NCBI GenBank assembly: GCA_022575985.1
Contig: JAKSXM010000247.1
Coordinates: 3,247,501 to 3,311,500 of the forward strand
Length of the DNA: 64,000 nucleotides
Direction: 5' to 3'
Source: Anagrus nilaparvatae
Lineage: Eukaryota > Arthropoda > Insecta > Hymenoptera > Mymaridae
Both the position numbers and the translations under genes were made by a program. The notes beneath the pieces were generated by a model. It searched no databases and was not told the DNA's origin. It worked only from the letters and a program-made list of their open reading frames with translations. Shown in pieces: positions 32,691 to 45,779 of the stretch; the stretch's first letter is position 1, and each line of letters starts with the position of its first letter.

Positions 32691-33950
32691 TTCACATTAC
32701 TTGAAAAAATTAAAAAAAAAAAAATTTCACAAAACTTGAAAAATATCTATGCATTTTGTATTTAGTGCTTTTGTAAAAGATTATCACAGGAAAGTAAGCA
32801 ACTGCATGCTTTTCAAACTGCAGGACAATATTTTTATCACTTAGCCCTTTATTAACCTCTAAAAATGGGAACGTTTTTTGACAAATTGGCCATTTTTTCG
32901 GACTTTCAATAGGCCAAAAGGTGTCTTAAACTTAAAATATTTTACAACAAGTAGGTTCAACTAGAGCTAAATAGGTAGATAATGTTGCAAAAAAAATTTC
33001 AGGCAGATCGGATTAGCCGTTTTTGAGTAATTTTTCACGCGAATTCAAAAAAAGTAGTTTCAAGAAAAATTAGTTTAAAGTTTTGAAGAGTAAAAATTTG
33101 AAGAAAAAGTTTCTTACCGATTTTTCAGCCATATCGGGATCATACAGTAAACCTTCAGAATAGCTAACTGCTATACTAATTTTTAAAGTATTACATATTG
33201 AAAAAGTGTTTTTACTGATAATAATTTCACTCAAGAAATCGGTTTCGAACGAAAATAGTGAAATAATCGAACCGCGACTCATCTCGTTAAATTAGCTATA
33301 ACATCAAAATGATAAATATCTGAAAATTTATTTACATACTTTAAGATGTTATACTAACTTTTTAGAAAAGAAAATTTTTTTGGATTTTGGATTTCATTAA
33401 TATGGGGGAATTGATTCTCTTATCGTTATAGGCTATAAACCAAATGCCTATTTTTTGCCCAAAATGATAAATTTTTAAATTTCTTTTTGTGCACATGCTC
33501 TTAATTTAAAAATTCTTTACTCATCTATTCTTAATCATTTGTTTGCCAGATATGGAAATTTAAAGTCAGAGTTCGAATTTTAGATTTTTTTTATCTCAGA
33601 AACAAGTGTAGAAAATTTAATGAGTAAAATATTTTTATAAACTTGGATATCGGTAAAATTTCTGCTGTAAAATGTTTATTTTGATGAAAATTTCGTAAGC
33701 TCATAAACTATAAATTTCTTTGTAAGTCCATGTGTAGATGTAGGATCGAAAGGTTAATTTTGGTAAATTAATATTCATCTTAAGTTGAATATTTTTGTCG
33801 GTTTACTTATGCATATAATTAACTTTGATAATTTAGTTGAGATTTTCACATACGAAATTCACCGCATAACTAACCGAGGCGGTTTAGTATTAGTAATAAT
33901 TGCTTTGAGCTCTTGAATATAATCGTTGAGTTGATCGCATATCTTACAAG
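32691..33950. other. Probable repeat-derived DNA with a possible minus-strand exon
   Basis: The minus-strand frame 33120-33282 begins MSRGSIISLFSFETDF and ends at a GTAAGA donor after about 54 codons. No promoter or partner exon is evident, and the neighbourhood (phrases such as 'ggcagatcggattagccg') reads like transposon-derived sequence. I leave it as unassigned. No other coding evidence was seen. Confidence 0.3.
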
Positions 33951-36900
33951 TTGATTGGCTATTATTAAAGGGAATGCCTTTAGGTCGCCCTTGAGAGCTC
34001 TAACGTAAAATCAGGAGCATTATAGATGAATACTAGTTTGAGGAACTATTACATACGCAAGTTGTTGAGAAAGAAAAAGCGAAAAAAGAGAGGAATGTAA
34101 AGTAAGGGAGAGTTGCAAACAAGAATATAAAGGATTTCGAAGACTCGCTCGTACTGTCAAATATTATACATTTATAGCTAAGTACTGTTCAAACTTTCAA
34201 ATCTTACGTCTTCGAGATAATGGATGACAAATTGCATTTACGAATTTTGAATTCGTAATGTTACTTTTAGTTTGAAATACTGTAAGATAATATTGTTGCT
34301 GCGATATCAACTCGACTCAACTCGACTAAAAAGTCTATCAAATATTCATAATGACTTTTCTTTTATTGGACTCAATTATTTCCCTTTAAAGATTTCGCAT
34401 TGCGTAACCTTTCGAATAAAAAAATGTACTTTCTTTTTAGTAGACCGCATAAATGTTTATGAAATCATATAAAAGTATAAAGCGAGAAAAGAATGAAGGA
34501 AAGCTCATTTTTCTTTTAAATATAAATAAAAAATAGGGTAAGAAAGCTCAGGTGTCTACAATTTCGCATGCAGACTGAATTCTTGATTTTCAACAAAAAA
34601 AAAAAATTTTCTTCTTTCCTAGAGGCTCGAGAACAATCGTAATCGCACCTGGATAAAATTAACGTAAATTTTTGAAAATAAACTTTTCCTTGTTTAAAAT
34701 AAATTATTTTTTTACAATTTATAGATAAAAAGCAGTATAATTAAAGAAAACTCGAGTTGGAATTTAACTATCTATGCAGAGAGTTAATTACCATTTTTGA
34801 AGATACTTGCCGATATTCATTAGCTTTTTACAGATACATGCACAAACAAGTATGAACGTAAGTACCTTGGCTTAGAGAATAATTGGCATTTACTGTGGAG
34901 TCGTTAATTTGAGAGGCCGCATTTCTACATATTTAAGTAGAAAAAGTTGAAGTTTTTTTATTTTTATTTTTTATCTTGGTATTTTAGAGAAGAAGGCTCG
35001 GTATTGGGAAAAAGTAGGGAAAAATTAATTCTCATATATTGTGTAGACGGCAAAAAGAGCTTTTTATTCTGTAGAGAAAAAAGAAACCACTTGAAGTAAT
35101 TAAAACTGAGAGTTTTTTAATTCCGGAACATTTTGCTTGATGAATTATGAGTACGTTATTTTATTTTTCCATACAATTCGCAAAGCATATTTTTTTTGTG
35201 AAATGAAAATTTTTAAAATTATAAGAAACGGTGACAATAACCTTAGCTCGGTGTTTTCCCATCCCTTGGGATTTCTCGTCTAGAGATTCTATCTGTATTT
35301 CATTATCATTATATTCGACGCCATGATATGACTTTATGTACTTTTCTCCTGGCATTCATACATGCTATTTTCCCAAACTTTCTTACCAGTTAAAACTTTT
35401 GCTGAAAAAGAAAACAATTAGTTATAACGTTTCTTTAGTCTAATCTTTAAGAAATAAAATTAGCATAAATGTAATTGTTTGGAATATTTTATACTTTTTG
35501 AGATAAGATGATATTATTCTGGCTCGGCTCAAAAATATTTAATTACACTTTTATATGAACCTTGAATTCGAATCGAGCCTATTTAACAGATTAGGAAATA
35601 AATCGAAGGATTATTCTTGTTTTTAAATTTTATACGTTTAAGCTACTTTTCAAACTCATAGATTACAGAATTCCCAGACTTTTATCCTGAAGTACGAGAG
35701 AAAAAATCCGTTCTCTAAACAACGTTGAATTCCTGTCACTATTCATACGCGTTTCTCTTTATACAGAAAGTTTAATCGGCTTAAATTACGTGTTAATATT
35801 TGTTTATTTTTTTTTTTTTTTTGAAGAAAAAATTCGTATTTTATGCGTGAATTTTTAAATAATTTAAAGTTGATACTGGAAAATAATGTTTAGTTTAAAA
35901 AAAAGAGAGGAGGGAATAAAGAAAAAAAGTTTTTTATATAGGAAATAGAAAAAAAAGTACAATAAATTTGAAAATACTTTTATTAGTGGAAAAAGCTCGA
36001 GCCCTATTAGAAATTACAAAGGTTATCGAGTTTGAGTTATATATATTCCGCATAGCACGTGTGTTTTTCTCTGAAGCTTTTCTAAATTTGACGGGAAGGG
36101 ATATTACTAAAGTTTTATGCCCGTTGATATAGACGGCAAGAAAAGTTAATAAGTATCGAGATATATGAGGCAAGAAACTAACTTTTTATTGTTTAAAGAT
36201 CTGTTACATTGAGCTATTGAACTATTGAGCTTTTGATTGATGAACAGAAGCCGTGTTTAGAAGAAAAAAGAGCATGTAAGTTTAATGAATTTTAATTGAG
36301 AGAGAGCCAACCAGTGAAATATCGCCTTAGTTGTATATCAAAGTATAATAGCCAAAGTTTTTATGTAGCGAAAGAGTACAATGTGTATTTATATGAAAAA
36401 ACATAAAGAAAGTAAACTCACATCTAGTCGGGCGTGACACCGGAACTTTATGAACACGCCTAACATAAATTGTCGTGGCTCTTTAAGAAATTGGAAAGGC
36501 GTGGGTGTAAAAACAGCTTGACTTGAGTGGTTTGAGAACTTTTTAAAGACCACTCTTGTCCTTCTTCTTTCTTTTTTCACCTTGTCCTTATGAAAAAAAA
36601 AAAAAATAAAACTAAATGATATAGTACCGAAGAGGGCTTTAAACTCTATGAAAACTATGAATTATTTTTAATTTTACTCCCGAATGAAAAAATAATAGAG
36701 TAATTGAATGTAGTAGTAATTAAAACGAACGCATTATGCAAACTGATTTTCTAAGTCTCAAATTAGAGAAATTGAATCAATAATCTTCGATAACAGCCCA
36801 ATTGATCCTATTCTAATCTTCGTGCCGTTAATTGTATTTTAGTGCTGCTGTTATTGTAATAAAGGTCCATTTTTTTTATTTTTAACGGAAAGGACGTTAT

Positions 36901-39900
36901 CGAGAAAAATATGTTCAATTTTTTTTACAGGAGAATAATAAACAAACAAACAAATAAATATTATAAACCGCATATTAATAAATGACAAATCCCTACACGT
37001 GATTTTGAATATTATCTGAAAATATGCAGTTTCATCGCATAACCGCTCTCGGTAAAACGATTCACACTCTACGGTCATGTATATTAGATAGCCAATTATC
37101 GAACTAATCCAACCATAAATAACGTTGAATTATATTTTCTCTGTGCGCTCGATATACAAATTTCTATGTAACCAAGCCGATTTCTCTGATGCAGGATTTC
37201 ATCGAGCATACAAGTACGAAGAGATGTTTAGCAGTTAATCGCTCAATTAAATTGGATATCGCGTTTAATATATTTATTTATTTATTTATGCAAGCTTCAG
37301 TCTCCGTTACCTTTTAGATTTTATTTATTATAATGATCAATCAATTATTTATAATTAGCAGACAAAAATTGCATTTTTTAATTTCCCCCTTCAAACTAGT
37401 AATTCTCTTAAGAGTTTTTCACATTATTTGATGAATTCGTGTTAAAAAAAACCCTATAACCGCGCCTTGTATGTTTTACTACCGCGGGACTCTTTCTCCA
37501 GATAAATTTTATTTCAATGTTAATTTCAAACTATGTCAAGGTGCAAATAGTTTATACATTATTGTAATTAACTATTACACTGCAAATTAGATATAAGAAG
37601 ATACGTTGGTTATCATTTTACGCTTCCAGCTCTTGAAAAAACTTTGGTATTATCTTATTTAGTTTTCTTTTGGAGAAAAAGTATTTCAGAGAAATTAAGT
37701 ACAAATTGGGATTCCTAATATGCTTTTGTAAAAATCTAGATATTCTGGGATTACACAAAGAAAAAATCTTTTAGTTTTATTACAATTATTATTCCAGTAA
37801 AATCCGAGGACGAATTACTACTTTTTGTAAATATCTATGGATTTGTTTTGGTTTGCTCATCACGAATTTCAGAGTTCTGCACTTGAAAAATTCTCGGAAC
37901 ACTCCTTTATTGAAATGATTTAGTAATTTTTACTAATGATTAAATTTTTTTTTTTTTTTTAAGTTTTAGTGAATAGAAAGAATTTTTAAGTCAGCCCAAA
38001 GCGATTTTCGCAATAAATATTTTTTCTATTATACAAAAAATGCTGCAATCTCTGTGCTTCAGGAACCCGGCCCGGTAAATTTAATTTACAAATTTAATAA
38101 AGAAAAAATAGTTGCAATCAAATATTTACATACTATTAAGTTGTAGTTTTTAATCGGAATGAATTTTTAAAAATAATTTTTAAGTTCTTACACTAATTAA
38201 AATTTATACTCAATTCTTTCTAATTTATTATCATTTTAATATGTTGGTAAAAAAAATATTATATATAAGAAGTGGGTTGCAGAAAAAAATAAAAAAATTA
38301 TCTAAACATTCCCTTTTAGGTTATATTTTTATTGCGAAATTTTGAATATCGGTCGGAAATCACATGTATATTTTTAGTTTTAAACTTGAAAGCTTTTTGT
38401 GTGTAAGCCGTATTGAATAATTTAGCTTTAAAAATTTCGAGGAAAAAGAAGTGAGGGTAAAAAATGTTTTGAAATCCTAAATTAAATAAAGAGAGATTAA
38501 TTTTTTGATAGGAATGCATTTTTTGGTTGGGATAAATTTTCTCCTTCGTGTAGTCGATTAAAAAAAAAATGTCCTTTCTATTTATTTTTATTGGTTTAAT
38601 CTGTATCATAAAATGAGATATATCATAAATACGAGTTATTATAAAATACGTTAGCAAAAGTGATAAAGATAAACCATGGTATGTACAAATTTACACGCAT
38701 TCTCGTATATCTCTGTTGACTTTGGGTACATTCGCTTATATAATGTCCAGTCATCGGCAATTTTCTCGTTTTGCTTTTGCTTATACTCATAGTCGTTTGC
38801 TTATGTATTCGTACAAGCGTTATAGTGACCAAATGTCGCCAGGATCGTGATGTCACTAGTTAAATTGCACAGGACTTTTAGTATATATCCTATATATATA
38901 TATATATTAAGCGTATGCATGATTCTGATTAATTACCGATAGTTGCACAAGCTGACACCGCTGACTCCACTGGACACGTTAAAATACTTCGAACCCTTCG
39001 TCCCTTTTGTTCCCACATCCTTCTCTTATGTTATTTGCTTTTCCTTTTTGACACTTTTTCAAAAATAATATACAAATTTAACTGATAATGAAGGTGACGC
39101 TACTAATTTCTTCTGCCTTTTTTATCCTATTCCCAAAATGCTATGTATAAACATTAAACTTTTTTACTTTTTTTCATGCAATCTTACCAATGTATATCTT
39201 TACATTAATAACGATATGATCGATATTAGTTGTAACGTTTCCCATGGGACGTTTACTCGGTACATTTGCTCGTTATAATGCGCCGCTTATATCGGCGCTG
39301 ACATTTATTCAAATGTAATACCTTGTCTAGCGAAGATTACACTCACTTTCAAGAAAATGCGTCCCTCAGGTTTTCGTTCTATGCTTGGCAGTTATACCTA
39401 CTTTAAATTTTATGTCTGCTTTCGCATACAAAATTGACAACACTTTTAAGAAACAAATTTTTCCTTATTTACTCATAATCTCGAGTAGGTACATATTCCT
39501 TAAATTAATTTCATTTAAACATTCACCTACAAACCTTTTAAAACCTTCTTTTTAACATTAATATTTTTTCGAACTATAAATAGGCTACCCTAGAATAATG
39601 CCTCTTTATCGCTGCGAAGGAATTAAATAAACAATGCGCATGGATTCAAGGCTCATTTTAACTTACCCTCGAATCACACATATTTTATCTTATAAATCAC
39701 CTACTATTTTCCTTACCAAGCTCAAAATAGCTGCTATTATTGAGAAATATTGAGTTGGTTGAACTTTTTCGTTTAAATTATACTCAAGATAATTAAGCAT
39801 CAAAACAGCAACTAATTGAACTTTAAAAAGTGTACAAATTTCACTAAAACTGGCATTCTCTAACGTAAACTTTTTAACCCGATTAATATTTTTGACATAA

Positions 39901-39947
39901 ATTAAGAAATTAATTATATAACTAAAATAAATTTTTCTATTTATATA
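33951..39947. other. Long unique non-coding stretch
   Basis: No recognisable gene, RNA or dispersed repeat was found over about 6 kb. The composition is more even than in the repeat-dense parts, with moderate-GC patches near 34860-34920, 36420-36500, 38930-39000 and 39230-39310 that could be regulatory DNA or unseen small exons. A (TA)n run lies at 38891-38907 and a 'tattta' tandem near 37270-37290. One weak exon candidate on the minus strand at about 35230-35330 is described in the findings. Confidence 0.4.
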
Positions 39948-40180
39948 CTGAAAAAAAATCAGCTTGTAGTTAGAGAAATTTTTTATCTCTTCAAACGATT
40001 GCAAATGACTTGAAACGTAAAAAAAATTTTTTTTAAATATTTTTCCCATTTACTTGGGATATCCGTGTATCGGTATGATGAGATTTGAGAAATTTTTTGA
40101 AAAAAGAAAAGAAAAAATGTTATTTTCTAAATTTTCTTTACGTTTCAAGTCATTTGCAATTTTTTTTCTGCGTATTTTTA
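39948..40180. repeat. 'CCGCTTGC' foldback family, diverged copy
   Basis: 'ctgaaaaaaaatcagcttgt' is followed by 'cgattgcaaatgacttgaaa' near 39999; the inverse 'acgtttcaagtcatttgcaa' lies near 40139, closing with 'ttttttttctgcg'. The minus-strand open frame at 39690-40049 overlaps this repeat and lacks any domain. Confidence 0.65.
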
Positions 40181-40189
40181 TCCATTTCA

Positions 40190-41810
40190 AAAAAAAAAAA
40201 AAAAAACAAGAAATGAATTTTTTTTAATACAAAAAGTACTATACTTGTCATTTTTTTGGTCTACAAAAATTATAGTAGAAGAAATCTAAGCATTTTAAGG
40301 CCCCTGGCTCGTACTTTTTTTCTGTCAATGGGAATTCTTTTCATTCTTTATTTAACACTCGCTTTAGAATCCAGTCTAATCATCTTGTACTAAAAAATTC
40401 ACCCCCTCCTCCCCAATTAGAGTTATTACCTCTTAAACTGCCTCATTAGTGATAGTATAGAAATATTTAAGAAAATATTTTAACCGATAGATATTTACGT
40501 TTGTCTAACAACTAATGGATTAATTATCTAAAAAAAATAAAAATCAGACTTTTTTGAAAAAACCTAATTTTCAGAAAATGTTAACAAAAAATTGAAAATC
40601 CAAGAAAATGGCAACATTGCCAAGACTTTAACGGATTCAAAACTGTGGGTTTGGGTCTTTTTATAAGAAGAATTTTTTCTCTTGAAAATTTATCCTTAAT
40701 TTTTAATTTTTAATTTTTTAAAGAAAAAATTCTCCGAGCAAACATATTATAAAAAGACCCAAACCCACAGTTTTGAATTCACCAAAGTCTTGGCAATGTT
40801 GCCATTTTCTTAGATTTTCAATTTTTTGTTAACATTTTCTGAAAATTAGGTTTTTTCAAAAAAGTCGGATTTTAAGGTTGATTACTCTGTATTTTGATCA
40901 CGATAGAAATCGATATAATTTTTATAGGGGCTTCGTATTATAATAAAACACATGAAAAAAAATTTTTAATAAAATTGTGGTTTTCATTTAGGAGATACAA
41001 AGCTCCAAAGTTGAGCCCTTATACATTGCAAGCATAGGATCTGAGTCAAAAATCAGGGGTTTGAGATTTTTATGTTATGTCAATATCAAAACTAAACGAT
41101 GGATTAAAAAAAAAATAGCACCACGTAAATTAATTATTGAAGAAACTAATATTCGATTTTAAATAAATTGTGGTTTTCGTATAAAAGATATTTTAATTAG
41201 AAAAAATAAAAAACCGATGAAAATTTTAAGGTGACAACGTCGACGTTTAAAATACACGCATAATATTATAATAATAATCATGTAAATAAGAAACGCGCCC
41301 TACAAACATTCTGCGACGTTGTCGCAATTTTTTTTTAATTTTAATTTCAACTAAAAATGACATGCAGTATACTATCAAATTTTTGTGACGATTAATAAAC
41401 CTTAACCTGCACTGCCCCTTAAGAATAGAACTACGCTTAGAAGCAATTATGTTCATAAGTTTTTTTATTAACTATTTGAAAATCGTAGAAACTTCGTAGT
41501 TGTAGAAAATTGGAAATATCGCAAAAGAAATAATTCAATACAGCGTAATTTTTACTTTCCCTATAGTAATTAGTATCTAATTTTCTAAAAAAAATTTTTT
41601 TTATTGGACAAAATTATACGATTAGGATTAATAGGAGTTTTGTATGGTCACTAATTATTAAGCTTTTGTGGAAATTCAAAAAATTTAAGGAAAATTCAAT
41701 ATGGCAGAAAAAGACTAGATTTCTTCTTTTATAGTATTTGTAGACCAAAAATGGCAAGTATATGCAATAAAAAAAATTCATTACTTGCATTTTCTTTGAT
41801 TTTTTTATTT
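40190..41810. repeat. Large decayed inverted repeat enclosing a younger palindrome
   Basis: 'tacttgtcatttttttggtctacaaaa..tatag' (about 40245-40290) is the inverse of 'ctatagtatttgtagaccaaaaatggcaagta'-like sequence at about 41713-41762. The flanking A-rich and 'caagaaatgaattttttt' segments also pair. Between the outer arms the match is patchy, so this is older than the inner palindrome at 40541-40873. The minus-strand open frame at 41247-41456 is in the spacer. Confidence 0.5.
40541..40873. repeat. Near-perfect 333-bp palindrome
   Basis: The left arm starts 'aaatcagacttttttgaaaa' and the right arm ends 'ttttcaaaaaagtcggattt'. Inner anchors are 'ggcaacattgccaagacttt' against 'aaagtcttggcaatgttgcc' and 'actgtgggtttgggtctttt' against 'aaaagacccaaacccacagt'. 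The loop of about 60 bases is AT-rich. No genes. Confidence 0.9.
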
Positions 41811-42773
41811 CTGTTGAAAAAAAAATCTCATAGAAATCATCTTGGAAATCATTTGAAACATTACTTAAAATGACTCACTAATAACCCAGGGCGATAGTTT
41901 TCCGAGTTTTTTGTGGTGCTGATTTGATTTTCTAGCAAGAAAAATCTAAGCTTTTCCGAGTCATTTTTAAAAAATTAATGCATAAAGTATATCAATTTCA
42001 AATAATATGTTTTAAGTATCTCATTTTATCAAGAAATTCAATAATAAATTTGAATGCTGGAAAGTAGTGGTGTCATTCATATGAAATTATTAATATTCAA
42101 AAAGTAAAAAATTATAAGTTTTCATATAACTTAGTTTTAAGGCAATATTTTTTGTATTGCTTTTTCTGAATTTTCAAAAGAAAATTAAGGTAAAATGAGA
42201 TTTAAATCTTGAAAATTTTTATTAACAAAGACATAATTAATTTGTCCATAATTTTTTTTCGGGACCAAATTATGTAAGTAAGAAAATTATCCATAGAAAA
42301 TTAAATAAATTTTATAGGTTACAGTCTCGAATTCTTCTCAGTCTTCGAGACTCTCGATTGATTTTGGGCCTTAGTTTTTTAAAGAAATAATTCAAAATCT
42401 AAGTTTTTATAAAAAAAGTAATGATGAATAATATACATTCAAGAATACAAATGAAAGAACTTATCTTAGAAAGAAGAAAACCAAAATTAGAAAATACTAA
42501 TTATACAAAAAGATGAAGAAAATGAAATAGAAAAATGTCCATAGAAAAAGAAATTAAGAAAAGATTGAAAAAACAGATGTCTTCAAGGATAAAGAGCCTG
42601 TTGTGGTGTAGAGGTCTCATTCTAAATGAAATCGGTGAGTTTTTACATAAATTTTCGATTGCTACTACGTAATTAAGCTGGATTTTGTTTTGGGGGCCGG
42701 CAATAGGATAAAAATTACTTTTTTAACATGGAACATGTTCATTGGATGGGATATTTGAAAAAGTTTGGCTCAG
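41811..42773. other. AT-rich non-coding DNA
   Basis: No coding evidence and no clear repeat. A locally A/G-rich segment (about 42420-42600) is purine-biased. Confidence 0.4.
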
Positions 42774-42905
42774 GAGGAGGGGGTGAAAAAGTGACGTTTT
42801 AGGGGGGGGGGGGGGTGAAAAGTGACGCTTTTAGGGGGGGTGGTGAAAATGGACGTTTTTAGGGGGGGGGGGTGAAAAGTGACGCTTTTAGGGGGGGGGG
42901 TTGAA
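42774..42905. repeat. G-rich minisatellite, about four units of about 33 bp
   Basis: The unit is roughly 'ggtgaaaagtgacgctttta' followed by a run of 8-14 G. Four G runs are separated by the same 20-base phrase with small differences (gtgacg against ggacgt). The strand is a strong candidate for G-quadruplex formation and for length variation. Confidence 0.9.
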
Positions 42906-43329
42906 ATGGACTTAGAATATTTTCGATTTAGGGACTTATAATAACTTGAAGTGGGCCTGATCAGGCCCTGATAAGAACAAGAACTTATGTTAGAATAATT
43001 TGAGTTTATGGATTTAGGATAATTTATATTTCAGGATTTATTGTAATTTCGGTTTTTGGTTTTATTACTATTATGAGTAAACAAGTTCCATGCTGGTTGG
43101 TTGTGTAGTTACACTATTTTATTTCACTTTATTTCAATTATCAAGTTATACGCCCTTAGAATTTTAAAAAAAAATTTTGAAAATTAATTGACTGCATAAG
43201 GAGATATTAGCGTTTAAAATTTCCTTCATTTTTGAGCTATTAAATTAACCAAGACTTTTTTATAAAACTTCTGATTTCAAAAATCTTTGAGTATAATATT
43301 TAGGACATTATTTAGCATCGATTAACTAA
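42906..43329. other. Non-coding DNA
   Basis: No coding evidence. A direct echo 'gtttatggatttaggataatttatatttcaggattt' near 43005 is the only structure noted. Confidence 0.35.
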
Positions 43330-44756
43330 ATACCCTGTCAACTAGCTGGCACTGAGGTTCCTCAAACAATGGTCTTTAAACTTCAATATGCAATAAATAT
43401 TATTGATTACAACCATGCAATTATACATACATTTTTCTTTTTTACTAGGTAAAGTAGACCATTAAGATCATTTTGTTATTAAAGTAAAGATTCTAGCGTC
43501 CATGGATTGATCGCGCCGGCGTTAATGGATTTTAAATCATTTTTGCATAATTAAAAAGAGATAAATATAAAAAAAGCTAATTTTATTATTTTTTTGTAAA
43601 ATTTTATTAGAATATATAATTATCCCTTAATAAAATTTGCTCGTAAAGGCTGTTATTATTTAAAAAAATTTTATCCTTTAATAATTAAAATATTGAACAT
43701 GATTCAACATGATTTTTTTGTTTTGTCAAAGAAATGGTTGGCAACTTAATTTTAAAATGGTTGGCATCTTAATTTTAAAATGCAAACATAACCATTTAAT
43801 ATTTTTAGGCTGTTTATTATTGTTTATAATTTCATTAACCTGCATACATAAATAAACATAGCAACGAACAAAATAATCCGAGGAAGTCAAAAAGAGGCAA
43901 GATTTCCATCACTCTTTCTTGTGTGTTATCGGATACAAAAAATTACTATAAACTAAATTTATAAAATTTGTACTCTCATTAAAATAAATTAGATATGTCC
44001 AATACGAAAAATAAATTTGATGTTTTATGTATTTTTTTGTAACGAAGATTTTGAAGAAAAAAATTTTCAAAAAATTAATTATCAGATTCATTAAGATATC
44101 GAGTAAAAACCATACTTTCAAATATAAGTAATTTCATGGAAATGAATGAGGTATTACATCCAAATTAAAAAAAAAAAAGTATTTTGAGATTTTTTTAATA
44201 AAAAAATTTTTGGAAAAAAAAGTTAGGTATTCGTTAGATAATTGTTTTGGAATATCACTGGTTACAATATTTTAAAATATTAGTACTTTCATAGAATTAA
44301 AAGAGGTATTACACCAAAAAAATATTGCAATTTTTTTTATTTTTCTTTTTTTTTAATTTAGAGAATACAAATTTTGAAAAAATTAAGTATCAATTCCAAA
44401 AAATTACTGTAAACGAGGTTCTTAAAACTAGTACTTCCATGGAAATAAATTAGGTACTAAGTCCAAAAAGAAAAAAAAGTTTCGTATTTTTTGTATTTTT
44501 TTGTGAAAAAAATTTTAGGAAAAAAATTTTCAAAAAATTAAGTATCAGATTGGAGATATCAAGTAAAAACCATACTTTCAAGTATAAGTACTTTCATGGA
44601 AATAAATGAGGTATTACATCCAAAATAAAAAAAAAAGGGGGGGGGGTTTGAAATTTTTTGATAAAAAAATGTTTGGAAAAAAAATTAGATCTTAATTCGA
44701 TAATGGTTTTGAAATATCACTAGTTACAATATTTTCAGATATTAGTACTTTCATAG

Positions 44757-44837
44757 AATTAAATGAGGTATTACACCAAAAAAATATTGCAATTTTTTTA
44801 ATTGCAATATTTTTTTGGTGTAATACCTCATTTAATT
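44757..44837. repeat. Perfect 38-bp stem hairpin, unit 1
   Basis: The arms 44757-44794 and 44800-44837 are exact inverses with a 5-base T loop. The arm includes 'atgaggtattacacc' and 'aatattgcaatt'. The same structure is repeated 347 bases later. Confidence 0.9.
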
Positions 44838-45103
44838 TTTCTTTTTTTTTAATTTTTACAAAAAAAATTTTGAACTAGTACTTAATTAAGTATCAGATTG
44901 GAGATATCAAGTAAAAACCATACTTTCAAGTATAAGTACTTTCATGGAAATAAATGAGGTATTACATCCAAAATAAAAAAAAAAGGGGGGGGGTTTGAAA
45001 TTTTTTGATAAAAAAATGTTTGGAAAAAAAATTAGATCTTAATTCGATAATGGTTTTGAAATATCACTAGTTACAATATTTTCAGATATTAGTACTTTCA
45101 TAG

Positions 45104-45184
45104 AATTAAATGAGGTATTACACCAAAAAAATATTGCAATTTTTTTAATTGCAATATTTTTTTGGTGTAATACCTCATTTAATT
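45104..45184. repeat. Perfect 38-bp stem hairpin, unit 2
   Basis: An exact counterpart of the hairpin at 44757-44837 in the second tandem unit. Confidence 0.9.
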
Positions 45185-45742
45185 TTTCTTATTTTTTAAT
45201 TTTTACAAAAAAAATTTTGAACTAGTACTTAATTAAGTATCAGATTGGAGATATCAAGTAAAAACCATACTTTCAAGTATAAGTACTTTCATAGAATTAA
45301 ATGAGGTATTACACCCAAAAAAAAAAAAAAATATTGCATTTTTTTTTATTTTTCTATTTTTTTCATTTTGACAAAAAAAATTTTGAAAAAATTAAGTATC
45401 AGATCCAAAAAATAACAATAAACAAGGTTCTTAAAACTAGTACTTCCATGGAAATAAATTAGGTACTACGTCCAAAAAGAAAAAAAAAATTTGTATTTTT
45501 TGTATTTTTTTGTGAAAAAAATTTTAGAAAAAAAATTTACCGAAAATTAAGTATCCGATTCGAGATATCATGTAAAAACCATACTTTCAAATATAAGTAC
45601 TTTCATGGAAATAAATGAGGTATTACATCCAAATCAAAAAAAAAAAAAAAGTACCTCGAGCATTTTTGGTGAAAAAATTTTTGAAAAAAAAATTAGGTCT
45701 TAATTCCATAATATTTGTGAAATATCACCGATTACATACATA

Positions 45743-45745
<3 letters not shown>

Positions 45746-45776
<31 letters not shown>
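45746..45776. repeat. (AC)n microsatellite
   Basis: An uninterrupted AC run of about 31 bases near the right end of the expanded dispersed repeat. The smaller copies have only 'catacccacacag' (54488) or 'cacacttacacacatg' (50855) here, so the run grew from a seed in the element. Confidence 0.95.

Positions 45777-45779
<3 letters not shown>

Larger units (their letters stand above)
44537..45285 (+). repeat. 347-bp tandem duplication (two full units and the start of a third)
   Basis: The phrase 'aattaagtatcagattgg' occurs at 44537, 44884 and 45231, exactly 347 bases apart each time, and the sequence between is almost identical. The near identity implies a recent duplication, or an assembly artefact. 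Confidence 0.9.

Noticed and set aside
38316..38856. Two adjacent minus-strand frames (113 and 77 codons)
   Set aside because: Biased composition, no recognised family, no shared splice sites that would join them.
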